From an uncultured Spartobacteria bacterium (lineage in GTDB: Bacteria; Verrucomicrobiota; Verrucomicrobiia; Chthoniobacterales; Chthoniobacteraceae): DNA of 64,000 bases. Position numbers and translations under genes: made by a program. Below the pieces are notes generated by a model that saw nothing but the letters and a program-made list of their open reading frames with translations, did no database searches and was not told the origin of the DNA. Numbering within the stretch: position 1 is the first letter of the stretch; every line of letters begins with the position of its first letter. Shown here in pieces: positions 1-9,783 of the stretch. The stretch covers positions 1 through 64,000 of the forward strand of contig CAIYUV010000176.1 in assembly GCA_903929475.1 (NCBI GenBank), written 5' to 3'.

Positions 1-381
1 AATCAACTCGGCTGCGCCGTGGCGCGGGCGAGTCTGCGTCTGCTGCACGGCGAGCACTCGATGGAGCATGTGCGCGGTCGCGCTGCTGTTTTAGAAAAAC
101 TCGCGCAGCGTTTCTGGCGGCATCCGAACGTCGGCGATGTGCGTTGCGAGGGAATGATCTGCGCCATCGAACTGGTGGCGGATTTCGTAACGCCCGCGCG
201 CTTTCCATTTACGCAGCGCATCGGCCATCGTGTGTGCGAAGCTGCGTGTGCCCACGGTCTCCTCACACGTTGCGTGGGCGATGTGCTGGTGCTCATGCCG
301 CCCTATTGCGTGACGAATGAACAACTGGCGCAGGCAGTCGAGGCTTTGTGGCTTGCGCTCGGTGAAGTGCTGCCGGTCTAA
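1..381 (+). CDS. bioA: Class III aminotransferase, C-terminal part (adenosylmethionine-8-amino-7-oxononanoate aminotransferase-like), truncated by window start
   Basis: Frame 1 open from base 1; NQLGCAVARASLRLLHGEHSMEHV...VGDVLVLMPPYCVTNEQLAQAVEAL resembles the BioA C-terminus. Confidence 0.75.
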   Translation, partial: NQLGCAVARASLRLLHGEHSMEHVRGRAAVLEKLAQRFWRHPNVGDVRCEGMICAIELVADFVTPARFPFTQRIGHRVCEAACAHGLLTRCVGDVLVLMPPYCVTNEQLAQAVEALWLALGEVLPV

Positions 382-980
382 AGCAGCAGCTTGAGGCTGG
401 CGGTGACGAGTTCCTCGGTGTTTGCGGAGGGGAGTTTGGTTTCGGCGGTGCGGACGGCTTTGAGGGCATCCACTTGTTTGTAGCCGAGGGCGATGAGGGC
501 GAGGACGGCGTCGTTCACTTTCACCTCCTCTGCGCTTGGCGCATGGCCGGCACTTGCGGCTTCCCATGCTGCGGCGATGCCGACTTTGTCCTTGAGTTCG
601 ACGACGATTCGTTCGGCAGTTTTTTTTCCGATGCCCTTGATGCGCGAAAGCGCGGCGGTGTCCCCGGCGACGACGGCGGCTTTGAATGCGGTGACGGTGG
701 TGCCGCTGAGCACGTCGAGCGCGGTCTTCGGGCCGATGCCGCTGACGTGTTGCACAAGGAGTCGGAAAAGGTCGCGCTCGGACGCGGACATGAATCCGAA
801 AAGGATGTGTGCATCCTCGCGGACGGTGAGGTGGGTGAGAATTTTGATTTGAGTGCCGGGAGGCGGCAGCTTGTCGTAGCTGGAAAGTGGGATGAGCACA
901 TGATAACCGACGCCGCCAACATCAAGGACGATCTGGGTGGGCAGGGATTCGACGAGCGTGCCGTTGAGATGGTGGATCAT
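378..980 (-). CDS. ruvA: Holliday junction branch migration protein RuvA
   Basis: MIHHLNGTLVESLPTQIVLDVGGVGYHVLIPLSSY...HVSGIGPKTALDVLSG...IKGIGKKTAERIVVELKDK; helix-hairpin-helix motifs. Stop overlaps the convergent bioA stop. Confidence 0.95.
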   Translation of the reverse strand: MIHHLNGTLVESLPTQIVLDVGGVGYHVLIPLSSYDKLPPPGTQIKILTHLTVREDAHILFGFMSASERDLFRLLVQHVSGIGPKTALDVLSGTTVTAFKAAVVAGDTAALSRIKGIGKKTAERIVVELKDKVGIAAAWEAASAGHAPSAEEVKVNDAVLALIALGYKQVDALKAVRTAETKLPSANTEELVTASLKLLL

Positions 981-1016
981 GCGGAGTGCGTTAGCAGGCG
1001 GAGGCGCGGTTGCCAA

Positions 1017-1410
1017 ATGACGAATCGTGTGGTGCGTTTTTGCGTATGGCTCGTGATGTTGTTTGTGGTCACGGCGCGCGGGGATGAATGGCTGCTTTTG
1101 CCGGAGCCGAAATTCATGGAGCACAAGGTGGCGCGTCCGATCACGGGGGCGAAGGCGACGGTGCTCGCGGTGGCGAAGCTCGGGGAGTTTGGGTCGGAGT
1201 TTTGGAAACAGTTCGAAGAAATCTTCGGCGCGAAGATGCTCGTGGTGATGGCGAATCGGAATGCGGTTTTTTCCCCACCTCAATGAAAGCCGCGACCAAC
1301 GTTCGCGGCTCGTGATCAGGGCGTGGAGTAGCGGCGATCCGAAGGTGAGCATTGAGGCGTTCGAGTTGAGCGAGCACGGAATGCGTGCGGTGGGCGCGTT
1401 TGAGGAGTAG
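1017..1410 (+). pseudogene. Small secreted hypothetical protein interrupted by an apparent frameshift near 1260
   Basis: Frame 0 gives MTNRVVRFCVWLVMLFVVTARGDEW...VVMANR then a quick stop at 1286; frame 1 from 1261 continues MRFFPHLNESRDQRSRLVIRAWSSGDPKVSIEAFELSEHGMRAVGAFEE* to 1410. Confidence 0.5.
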
Positions 1411-1464
1411 CGTTGAGTATTTTGTCCTTTCCTCCTGCCGCGTGTCTGCCTTCATCCGCGTGCC

Positions 1465-3282
1465 ATGAAACGCATCCTTCCCATCATCCTCGCGCTCGCG
1501 CTCGTCGCGGCTGCGGTCATTCATTTCCTCAAGCAACGCGACAACGGCGCGCTCGATCTGCCGAAGGGCCGCGCGGCGGAACTGGCACCGGCGGACACGC
1601 TGGTGTTCATCGAGCTGCCTGATGTTCCCAGCTCGTTGCAGCGGTGGAAGGAGACTTCGATCTACAAAATTTCCGAGGAGCCGGAGTGGCGCGAGTTCAC
1701 GGCGAAGTGGGATGATTTCACGGCGCAGAATGTCGGCGCGAAGGAATTTTTCGGAGTGATAGGCGAGATTCAGCGGGCGGATCCGGCGGGACTGTTTCTT
1801 GCGATGTCTTCGTTCGATGACAAAGGGCCGAAGTTTGTCGGGGGCTTCCCGTATCGTGGAAAAAGGAGCGATGTGCAGTTGGTGGTGGGCAAACTGCGGG
1901 AGCAACTGATCAAGTCCTCGCCGACGGTGAAGTCCGAACTGGTGAAACACGAGGGGACGGAAATCGAGACGCTGACGGACAAAAATTTCACCGCTGTTCT
2001 CGCCTATGTCGAAAACTGGTTCTTTTTCGGAAGCGATCTCGAGCTGCTGAAAGGGACCCTCTCGCGCCATGCAGGCAAGGCCCCGGCGGGGCTGAGCAAA
2101 GTGCCTCTCTTTATAGAAACGGTGAAGCAGGGTTCGCCCGAGCCGGACATGACTGTGTTCGTGAGTTGGAAGCCCATCTTTGAAAAAATCCAAGCGATGG
2201 AAGTGGCCGCGAATCCAAAGGCATCAAAGACGCCGGACCCGTATGGCACCGAAGCGATACTCTACACGGCGAAGATGGATGGGTTGCTGATGAGAGATCG
2301 CTTTTACGCACGTATGGCCACACCGCTGAAATTCACCGAGACTCCAGATCGCTCGCTGGCCTTCAGTTCCGCCGCCACTTATGCGTATGCGTTTTTGAAC
2401 ACGGGTGATTGGGAGAAGTTGATGGCGGCAATGGTCGAGGATTCGGATGTGAAGGATCTTGAGAAGAAAATTAATGCGACACTGGCTCTAAAGGGTTTCA
2501 AGTTTCTGGATATCTTCGCCGCTTTCGGCCCGGAGATCGCGATGCTCTCGGACTGGGAGCCGGGCGGGATTTCACTGCCGACTTTCTTTGCAGCCGTGGA
2601 AGTGCGCGATGCGGCGAAGGCGCGTATTTTCGCCGAACTCATCGCGGAGAAGATGAAGGACGGGGACAAACTCGTGAAGAAGGAGGATGGAGGGACGACC
2701 TTTTGGTCGCTGACGACATCGGTGCCCTTTGCCCAGCCGACTCTTGGCATCAACGACAAGCACATGATTTTCGGGCTGAGCTACAGCACAGCCGCAGCGG
2801 CGCTCAGGCAACTCAAGACCGGAGCGGGGAACCTCAATAGCTCGCTATCCTTTCAGTCTTCGCTAAAAACCGTGCCTCCACCTACTGTCGGGTTGCTTTA
2901 CGTGGATTTCAAAACGCTGTTCGAGCGGCTCTACGAAAAATTCAAACCGTCGCTTGCTTTCGCGTTGCTCGAAAATCCCGACGTTGCGAAATATTTCGAC
3001 GGCGCAAAATTGCCGAAGGCTGAAACCATCAGCCGTCATCTGTTACCGCTTGCGCTCACCTACAGCGAGGCGGAGCAGGGCTTCGTAGCCGAAGGTGCGG
3101 GATCGCTTAGTCTGATTCAAACTTACGTGCCAGTGGTTGGAGGCACTGCTGCATTATTTTTCACTTCTAGGATTGCGCGTCCTATTCCTCCACCCCCCGT
3201 GTATGTGCCGCCGCCGGTTGTGAATTCGCCAACGGAAGCCAAGGCGACAAAGGATGCCGACGCGATAAAGGCTGAGAAATAA
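1465..3282 (+). CDS. Hypothetical membrane-anchored protein, DUF3352-like
   Basis: 605-aa ORF with N-terminal signal/TM segment and ...LAPADTLVFIELPDVPSSLQRW... Confidence 0.75.
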   Translation: MKRILPIILALALVAAAVIHFLKQRDNGALDLPKGRAAELAPADTLVFIELPDVPSSLQRWKETSIYKISEEPEWREFTAKWDDFTAQNVGAKEFFGVIGEIQRADPAGLFLAMSSFDDKGPKFVGGFPYRGKRSDVQLVVGKLREQLIKSSPTVKSELVKHEGTEIETLTDKNFTAVLAYVENWFFFGSDLELLKGTLSRHAGKAPAGLSKVPLFIETVKQGSPEPDMTVFVSWKPIFEKIQAMEVAANPKASKTPDPYGTEAILYTAKMDGLLMRDRFYARMATPLKFTETPDRSLAFSSAATYAYAFLNTGDWEKLMAAMVEDSDVKDLEKKINATLALKGFKFLDIFAAFGPEIAMLSDWEPGGISLPTFFAAVEVRDAAKARIFAELIAEKMKDGDKLVKKEDGGTTFWSLTTSVPFAQPTLGINDKHMIFGLSYSTAAAALRQLKTGAGNLNSSLSFQSSLKTVPPPTVGLLYVDFKTLFERLYEKFKPSLAFALLENPDVAKYFDGAKLPKAETISRHLLPLALTYSEAEQGFVAEGAGSLSLIQTYVPVVGGTAALFFTSRIARPIPPPPVYVPPPVVNSPTEAKATKDADAIKAEK

Positions 3283-3385
3283 CCGATGTAATTTACTTTA
3301 CACCAAATGGATGCGCCATACGCAATCTCTCATGGCAAAAAAATCCCTTCGTCCTAAACGGGATGTGTGCTAGTCTGCCTGCCCT

Positions 3386-3700
3386 ATGTCTATCGCAAAA
3401 AAGCCAGCATTCAGCCGTCGTCTCCCCGATTTGGTGACAGAAGAACTCGCATCAGTCCTCTCGCAGAAGTCTGCATATGAGTTCAAAGACCTCTTCGATG
3501 TCGTCCATGAAAACCTCAAGGCTCGTAACGCCGCCAGCGGTGGCGAGGAAATGCTGCGCCTACGTGCTTACGAGAAGCTGCAAAATCTCGTCGGTCGCGG
3601 CATGGTGAAAATCACCGTCGGCAAGAACGGCAAGAAGAGCTACAAGGGCTTGGCGAAACAACTCGCCACACTCGAGACCGGCGTCACACCCGCGATCTAA
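3386..3700 (+). CDS. Small conserved hypothetical protein directly upstream of nuoA
   Basis: 104-aa ORF MSIAKKPAFSRRLPDLVTEELASVLSQKSAYEFKDLF...; its TAA directly abuts the GTG start of the next gene. Confidence 0.75.
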   Translation: MSIAKKPAFSRRLPDLVTEELASVLSQKSAYEFKDLFDVVHENLKARNAASGGEEMLRLRAYEKLQNLVGRGMVKITVGKNGKKSYKGLAKQLATLETGVTPAI

Positions 3701-4078
3701 GTGAACGATTTTCTGCCCATCCTGTTGCAGGTCGGCATCGTGCTCGGCTTCGGCGTAGTCACGCTGGCGATCAGCGTGCTCCTCGGTAAAGCTGCCAAGC
3801 GCACTCCTGCAAAAGACATGGCCTATGAGTGCGGAATGATCCCGCAGGGCGGCGCACAGCCGCGCTTCACGGTGAAATTCTACCTCATTGCGATGCTCTT
3901 CATCCTCTTCGATATCGAGGTGGTGTTCATGTATCCGTGGGCGGTGAATTTCAAAACGATGATCGCCAAGCCACATGGTTCCACGATCTTCTGGAGCATG
4001 GCGGGTTTCATCTCACTGGTGACCGTCGGCTACATCTACGCGATCAAAAAAGGTGTTCTCGACTGGAAGAAAAGTTAG
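3701..4078 (+). CDS. nuoA: NADH-quinone oxidoreductase subunit A
   Basis: GTG start; AAKRTPAKDMAYECGMIPQGGAQPRFTVKFYLIAMLFILFDIEVVFMYPWAV is a canonical NuoA signature. Confidence 0.95.
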   Translation: MNDFLPILLQVGIVLGFGVVTLAISVLLGKAAKRTPAKDMAYECGMIPQGGAQPRFTVKFYLIAMLFILFDIEVVFMYPWAVNFKTMIAKPHGSTIFWSMAGFISLVTVGYIYAIKKGVLDWKKS

Positions 4079-4100
4079 TCTTTTTCCACACCAAGCTTGC

Positions 4101-4142
4101 GGCCCGGCAGTTGCCTCGGTAACTCGCCGGGCCTTTTCTTTT
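4101..4142 (+). terminator. Rho-independent terminator after nuoA
   Basis: GGCCCGGCAGTT-GCCTCGGT-AACTcGCCGGGCC hairpin (stem arms 4101-4112 / 4121-4133) followed by TTTTCTTTT. Confidence 0.9.
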
Positions 4143-4144
4143 CC

Positions 4145-4462
4145 ATGATTCACCACATCGCCCTTTTTCAAACCCTGCCCCACGTGGATGAGGCCAAACT
4201 CGGCCAGATGATGATCGCCGCCCGCGTGAGTCTGGTGAAAATCCCCGAGGTCGCCTGCGTGCGCTGCGGCAAAAACGTGGACAAGGATTCGCAGTGGGGT
4301 TTTTTCGTCGCCATCGAAGTGGACAACATGGATCGTCTGCGAGTGGTGAAGGAGGACGCGATCTATATCAAATTCCTCGCCGATGTGATTTCGCCGAATG
4401 TCTCCGAGCAATTCGTAGCCAACTACGAAATGGAGCCCGGGAAGAGCGTGAAGTTTTCTTAG
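4145..4462 (+). CDS. Dabb (stress-responsive alpha/beta barrel) domain protein
   Basis: MIHHIALFQTLPHVDEAKLGQMM...WGFFVAIEVDNMDRLRVVKEDAIYIKFLADVISPNVSEQFVANYE. Confidence 0.8.
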   Translation: MIHHIALFQTLPHVDEAKLGQMMIAARVSLVKIPEVACVRCGKNVDKDSQWGFFVAIEVDNMDRLRVVKEDAIYIKFLADVISPNVSEQFVANYEMEPGKSVKFS

Positions 4463-4465
4463 TCA

Positions 4466-5791
4466 TTACCGCAACGCAGCGCGCAGCAACTTTGCGAGAA
4501 AAGCGATCTCCTCATCCGAGATGTCAAAGGGCGGAGTAAAACTGAGGACGTTTGCAGTTGGTGAATCGGCGAGCAGCAGCAGTCCGTCGCGCAGGGCGCG
4601 CTTGATGATTGAGGTAGCGCGTTCGCCATCCGGCTGCCCGTTTTGTTTCAGCAACTCCATGCCGAGCATGAGTCCCATCCCGCGAACCGGCTGGCCGACA
4701 TCCGTGAGAGCAGTGCGCAGTTTCTCCCCGCGCTCGCAGACCAGTCGTGACACAGCGGGGTCGGCGTGTTTTTCAAGCAATGAAAGTGCCATCGCGCAGC
4801 CGAGGGGGTTGCCGAGAAAGGTGCTGGTGTGAAGTGCCTCGCCATTCGAGAGCGGCCACGCATCCATGATGTCCGCACGCCCCACGCACGCGCTGAGCGG
4901 GAAACCGCCGGTGAGCGCTTTTCCGAGGCAGATCAAATCCGGCACCACGGCGGAGTGTTCGCACGAAAAAAGTGCGCCGGTGCGGTTGAAGCCGGTGAGG
5001 ATTTCATCGGCGATGAGTAGTGCGCCGTGCGCGTCGCATACTTCTCTCAAAAGACGGAGAAATTCGCGTGGCGGCACGACGCAACCGCCGCGACCTTGAA
5101 TCGGCTCGACGAGAATCGCGCCGACATTCTGTTCGCGAAACGCCCTTTCCAGTTCCACTCGCAACGCGGCCAGTTCTGATACCTCGGTGGGGAAGGGGAG
5201 CAGCGTCGCAAAATCCGCCAACTGCGAACGGAACGGCTCGCGGAAAAACGGGATCCCGCCCGCCGCCAGCGTGCCGAAGCCCAAGCCATGATAGCCCCCG
5301 CGAAAAGCGATCACACCACGCCTCCCCGTGTTGAGTAGCACTGTTTTCAACGCCGCCTCTACCGCCTCAAACCCCGAGTTTCCAAGAATCACTTTACCAG
5401 TCCCCGCGCCCCACCGCTCGAATGTCAGCGCGCTCAGCTTCTCGCACAGCCGCACTTTCAGCTCAGTCGGATGCACATCGCCCATCGCGTGCATGAGCAC
5501 ACCCGCCTGCGCCGTGAGCGCATCCCGCGACTCCGCACGCGTATGCCCCAGCCCGGCCACGCCGAAGGCCGCCGTGAAATCGAGAAAGCGATTTCCGTCC
5601 GCGTCCCACACATTCACGCCCTCCGCCCGCTCCCAAAAAACCGGCCAGTCGTCCGCGAGAAAAGTCACATTCCTCGACTCACACCGCCGCAGCCTCGCTG
5701 AAAGCTCGCGTGAGCGCGGGCCGGGAATTTCTGTTTTCAAAAGAGGCAGCATCCCGCCGATATGCCGTCTGGCTCCGATTCGAGAAAGCAC
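4466..5791 (-). CDS. Class III PLP-dependent aminotransferase
   Basis: AAFGVAGLGHTRAESRDAL, LVEPIQGRGGCVVPPREFLRLLREVCDAHGALLIADEILTGFNRTGALF, and the LGKALTGGFPLSACVG lysine motif. Confidence 0.9.
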   Translation of the reverse strand: MLSRIGARRHIGGMLPLLKTEIPGPRSRELSARLRRCESRNVTFLADDWPVFWERAEGVNVWDADGNRFLDFTAAFGVAGLGHTRAESRDALTAQAGVLMHAMGDVHPTELKVRLCEKLSALTFERWGAGTGKVILGNSGFEAVEAALKTVLLNTGRRGVIAFRGGYHGLGFGTLAAGGIPFFREPFRSQLADFATLLPFPTEVSELAALRVELERAFREQNVGAILVEPIQGRGGCVVPPREFLRLLREVCDAHGALLIADEILTGFNRTGALFSCEHSAVVPDLICLGKALTGGFPLSACVGRADIMDAWPLSNGEALHTSTFLGNPLGCAMALSLLEKHADPAVSRLVCERGEKLRTALTDVGQPVRGMGLMLGMELLKQNGQPDGERATSIIKRALRDGLLLLADSPTANVLSFTPPFDISDEEIAFLAKLLRAALR

Positions 5792-5878
5792 GAAACATCG
5801 GTTAAATCACGCTTGCCTCGCAGGAACAGACATCTACCTTCCAAAAACCTTTTTCACCACGGCAACAACGAACAACGA

Positions 5879-6346
5879 ATGACGCTCGGAAATCTTCTGT
5901 CGGCTCAAGCAATCCTCCCGGAAATGCAGGCCACCGAGCGGTATGCCGCCATCGCGGAGTTGGTGAACGTGCTCGTCGCCCGTGAGCAAATTTCTGCCGA
6001 GCATCGCGACTCCGTCCTCACGGCACTGCGTGATCGCGAGGAGACGATGAGCACGGGCATCGGATTCGGAATCGCCATCCCCCACGCATCCAGCGAGCAC
6101 GTCACGCAGGTCGTCGCCGCGTTCGGACGCTCCAGCGCGGGAATCGAGTTTGAGGCGCTCGACAATGCACCGGTCAAATTCGTCGTCCTCTTCGTCGTTC
6201 CAAAAGATCAATTTCAAACCCACCTGCGCACGCTCGCTGCCATCGCAAAATTTCTCAACGACCGCTCCATCCGCGAACGTCTCGCTGCCGCGGCGAGCGC
6301 CGAGGAAATTCTCGCCATCTTCGAGAAGAGCAGCCCGAAGGCGTAA
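5879..6346 (+). CDS. PTS EIIA / PtsN-like domain protein
   Basis: MTLGNLLSAQAILPEMQATERYAAIAELV...REETMSTGIGFGIAIPHASSEHV; EIIA-fru active-site His context GIAIPHA. Confidence 0.88.
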   Translation: MTLGNLLSAQAILPEMQATERYAAIAELVNVLVAREQISAEHRDSVLTALRDREETMSTGIGFGIAIPHASSEHVTQVVAAFGRSSAGIEFEALDNAPVKFVVLFVVPKDQFQTHLRTLAAIAKFLNDRSIRERLAAAASAEEILAIFEKSSPKA

Positions 6347-6417
6347 CGCGAACGGCGGTTGCCGGGGCGAATGACCAATACGCAGTGACGCCGCGATAAA
6401 CCCCACGTCCAATTTTC

Positions 6418-8169
6418 ATGCAGACCATCCAGCAAATTCTCGAAGCCAGACTCCGCGCCGCAGTCGGTGACAGCGGAGGCGTGCCCGTCACCGTGCAGTC
6501 CGCACAGGACGCGCGCTTTGGCGATTACCAATCGAACATCGCGATGCAGCTCGCAAAGCCGCGCCGGGCAAATCCGCGCGCCCTCGCGCAGGAGATCATC
6601 GCGAAGCTCGACGTGTCCGATTTGTGCGAGACGCCGGAGATTGCAGGCGCTGGCTTCATCAATTTCCGAATCAAGCCCTCTACGCTCATCACGCATTTCG
6701 CCGCGCTCGCCGCCGATGAGCGCCTTGGCGTGCCGACCGTTCCGCTGCGGCGGCTCGTCATTGATTTTTCCTCGCCGAACGTCGCGAAGCCGATGCATGT
6801 CGGCCACATTCGCAGCACCTTCCTTGGCGATGCGCTCGCGCGCATCGGGCGTTTCCTCGGCCACACGGTCGTGAGCGACAACCACATCGGCGACTGGGGC
6901 ACGCAGTTCGGAATGCTCTGCTTCGCGTGGAAAACGATCCTCAACAAAGACGCACTTGTCGTTGATCCCATCGGCGAACTGGAGCGCATTTACAAAGCAC
7001 AAAACGAAAGGTGCAAATCGGATCCGGCGCAACTCGACGCCGCTCGCGCCGAACTCGTGAAGCTTCAATCCGGGGACAAGGAAAACCTCGGCATCTGGCG
7101 GGAGATGATCCGACTTTCGCAAGTGCAGTTCGACACCATCTATGCGCGCCTCGGTATCCGCTTCGACGTCACACTAGGCGAATCTTTCTACAATCCTTGG
7201 TTGAAGGACACCGTCACCGCACTCATGGAAAAAGGCATCGCGCGCGAGAGCGATGGCGCGCTGTGCGTCTTCAGCGACGGCTCCGTGCCGGAGAAGGAAG
7301 ATTCATTTTTGATCAAAGATGAGAACGGCTGGAAGGACTCGCCCGCGCTCGTGCAGAAAGCCGATGGTGCATCCAACTACACCACCACCGACCTCGCCAC
7401 CATCGCCTACCGCGTGCGCGAATTTTCGCCAGACGAGATCATCTACGTCACCGATGGAAGACAGCAGCTCCACTTCCGGCAGTTCTTCGCCATCTGGCGG
7501 CGCTGGCAGCCCGCGAGCGCGGTGAAGCTCGCGCATGTGTGGTTCGGCAGCATCCTTGGCGAAGACGGAAAACCCTTCAAAACGCGCAGCGGCGACACCG
7601 TGAAACTCGCCGACCTCCTCGACGAAGCCGTGGAGCGCGCCTCAAAAGTCATCGCCGAAAAAAATCCCGACATGCCCGAAGCCGAGCGCAGCGAGATCGC
7701 AAAGATCATCGGCCTCGGCGCAGTGAAATACGCCGACCTTCTCCCAAACCGCCAGGGCGACTACGTTTTCTCGTGGGAGAAAATGCTCAGTTTCCAAGGC
7801 AACACCGCGCCGTATCTGCAAAACGCCTACGTCCGAATCCGCGCCATCTTCCGTAAGGCGGGTAATTCACCAGTCACGAGTCACGAGTCACCAGTCACAT
7901 TCACCGAGCCCGCCGAGTTCGCACTCGTGAAAAAGCTCGCGCAGTTCGGCGAAGTCCTGCCGTCCATCCTCGACGACTACCGGCCAAACCTCCTCTGCAA
8001 TTACCTCTTCGAACTCGCGAACGCCTACCACTCGTTCTACGAAGCCTGCCCCGTCTTAAAAGCCGAAGAGCCCGCCCGAAGTTCACGCCTCGCACTCAGC
8101 GACACCACCGCACGCGTGCTAGCAAAAGGCCTCGACCTCCTCGGCATCGGAGTCCCTGAGCGAATGTAG
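6418..8169 (+). CDS. argS: Arginine--tRNA ligase
   Basis: SSPNVAKPMHVGHIRSTFLGDALARIGRFLGHTVVSDNHIGDWGTQFGML, FKTRSGDTVKLADLLDEA, and C-terminal DALR-type region. Confidence 0.97.
   Translation: MQTIQQILEARLRAAVGDSGGVPVTVQSAQDARFGDYQSNIAMQLAKPRRANPRALAQEIIAKLDVSDLCETPEIAGAGFINFRIKPSTLITHFAALAADERLGVPTVPLRRLVIDFSSPNVAKPMHVGHIRSTFLGDALARIGRFLGHTVVSDNHIGDWGTQFGMLCFAWKTILNKDALVVDPIGELERIYKAQNERCKSDPAQLDAARAELVKLQSGDKENLGIWREMIRLSQVQFDTIYARLGIRFDVTLGESFYNPWLKDTVTALMEKGIARESDGALCVFSDGSVPEKEDSFLIKDENGWKDSPALVQKADGASNYTTTDLATIAYRVREFSPDEIIYVTDGRQQLHFRQFFAIWRRWQPASAVKLAHVWFGSILGEDGKPFKTRSGDTVKLADLLDEAVERASKVIAEKNPDMPEAERSEIAKIIGLGAVKYADLLPNRQGDYVFSWEKMLSFQGNTAPYLQNAYVRIRAIFRKAGNSPVTSHESPVTFTEPAEFALVKKLAQFGEVLPSILDDYRPNLLCNYLFELANAYHSFYEACPVLKAEEPARSSRLALSDTTARVLAKGLDLLGIGVPERM
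7865..7899 (+). repeat. Degenerate heptamer tandem repeat (aGTCACs) within argS
   Basis: attcacc/agtcacg/agtcacg/agtcacc/agtcaca: five 7-bp units, translated NSPVTSHESPVT. Confidence 0.85.
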
Positions 8170-8223
8170 CAGATGGTTTGGTAGCGCTGGCACTCGCTCG
8201 TTTCACCCCGCATACTGCTGCCG

Positions 8224-9747
8224 ATGCCCGACATCGTTCTCGCTACACTCAATGCGAAATACATCCATGCCGCGTTTGGCCTGCGCTATTTGCAGGCCAA
8301 TCTCGGCGGGCTGCGCGAGCGCGCGTGCATCGCGGAGTTCGATATCAACCAGCGTCCTCTCGAAATCGTGGAGCGCATCCTCGCGCACGAGCCGCGCATT
8401 GTCGGGCTTGGCGTTTATATTTGGAACGTCGTGCCGACCACCGAAGTCGTCGCGTTGCTAAAACGCATCCGACCTGAACTCATCATCATCCTTGGCGGGC
8501 CGGAAGTGAGCTACGAGACCAAGGGACAGGAAATCGTTAGACTCGCTGATCACGCAATCACTGGCGAGGCCGACAATGCTTTTCGCGAAACCTGCCGTGC
8601 CATTCTCGACGGCGAGTCGCCACCGAAGATTATCACCGCTGACCTTCCGAAGCTCGACACGCTCGCGTTGCCCTACGAACTCTACAGTGACGCCGACCTC
8701 GCGCATCGCGTCATCTACGTCGAGGCGTCACGCGGTTGCCCGTTCACTTGCGAGTTTTGTCTCTCATCGCTCGACATCCCCGTGCGGCAATTTCCCCTCG
8801 ATGCCTTCCTCGCTGCGCTGGAACGCCTGCTCGCGCGCGGTGCGACGCAGTTCAAGTTCGTGGATCGCACTTTCAATCTCCATCTCCCGACGAGCACCGC
8901 GATCCTCCAGTTCTTTTTGGATCGCTGGCGCGAAGGGCTCTTTGTGCATTTTGAAATGATCCCCGACCGACTCCCTGAGCAGCTCCGTGTTTTGATCGCG
9001 CAGTTTCCGCCCGGCGCTGTGCAACTCGAAGTCGGCATCCAAACCTTTGACGATGCGACTTCGCTCAACATCTCGCGTCGGCAAAACGTGGCGAAACTCG
9101 AGGACAACTTCCACTATCTCCGCGCGCACACCGGCGTTCACATTCACGCGGATCTCATCGTCGGACTACCTGGCGAGGGCATCGAGAGTTTTGGCCGAGG
9201 ATTTGATCGTCTGCTCGCACTGCGTCCGCAGGAGATTCAAGTCGGGATACTCAAGCGGCTGCGCGGCACGCCCATCGTCCGACACGATGCGGAATACGCG
9301 ATGACTTACTCCCCGCATCCGCCCTACGAAATCCTCTCCACGCGCGACATCTCTTTTCCCGATATGCAGCGGATGCGCCGATTTGCGCGCTATTGGGACA
9401 TCTCCGCCAACAGCGGCAACTTCACCACCACGCTCGTGCTCCTCTGGCAGGGTGCCGCATCGCCATTCACACAATTCCTCCGTTTCAGCGACTGGCTTTT
9501 CCACCACCTCGCACGCACCCACACCATCGCCCTCGATACGCTCGCAAAAAGTCTCTTCACCTTTCTCTCCGAGCAGATCGGATTGGAAAAAAAGACCGTC
9601 GCAGCTGCGCTCTCGGAAGATTGGCGGCGCACAGGGCGAAAGGATTTACCACCGTGGCTGGAGAAGTTCGCTATCAGTGAAATTCCGCGAAGCGCAGTGC
9701 GCGACAAGGCTCCACGCCGCCAGGCTCGTCATACGCAGGCGTCCTAA
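8224..9747 (+). CDS. B12-binding domain radical SAM protein (DUF4080 family)
   Basis: [27 protein letters not shown]; radical [16 protein letters not shown] (CxxxCxxC); [10 protein letters not shown]-terminal DUF4080-like region. Confidence 0.9.
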   Translation: MPDIVLATLNAKYIHAAFGLRYLQANLGGLRERACIAEFDINQRPLEIVERILAHEPRIVGLGVYIWNVVPTTEVVALLKRIRPELIIILGGPEVSYETKGQEIVRLADHAITGEADNAFRETCRAILDGESPPKIITADLPKLDTLALPYELYSDADLAHRVIYVEASRGCPFTCEFCLSSLDIPVRQFPLDAFLAALERLLARGATQFKFVDRTFNLHLPTSTAILQFFLDRWREGLFVHFEMIPDRLPEQLRVLIAQFPPGAVQLEVGIQTFDDATSLNISRRQNVAKLEDNFHYLRAHTGVHIHADLIVGLPGEGIESFGRGFDRLLALRPQEIQVGILKRLRGTPIVRHDAEYAMTYSPHPPYEILSTRDISFPDMQRMRRFARYWDISANSGNFTTTLVLLWQGAASPFTQFLRFSDWLFHHLARTHTIALDTLAKSLFTFLSEQIGLEKKTVAAALSEDWRRTGRKDLPPWLEKFAISEIPRSAVRDKAPRRQARHTQAS

Positions 9748-9783
9748 ACGGATCTTCTCGTGTCGGTGTGTGAAATCTGATGC

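Noticed and set aside
474-1016. Upstream part of the 474..1286 + ORF
   Set aside because: Antisense to ruvA; only the part from ATG 1017 onward looks coding.
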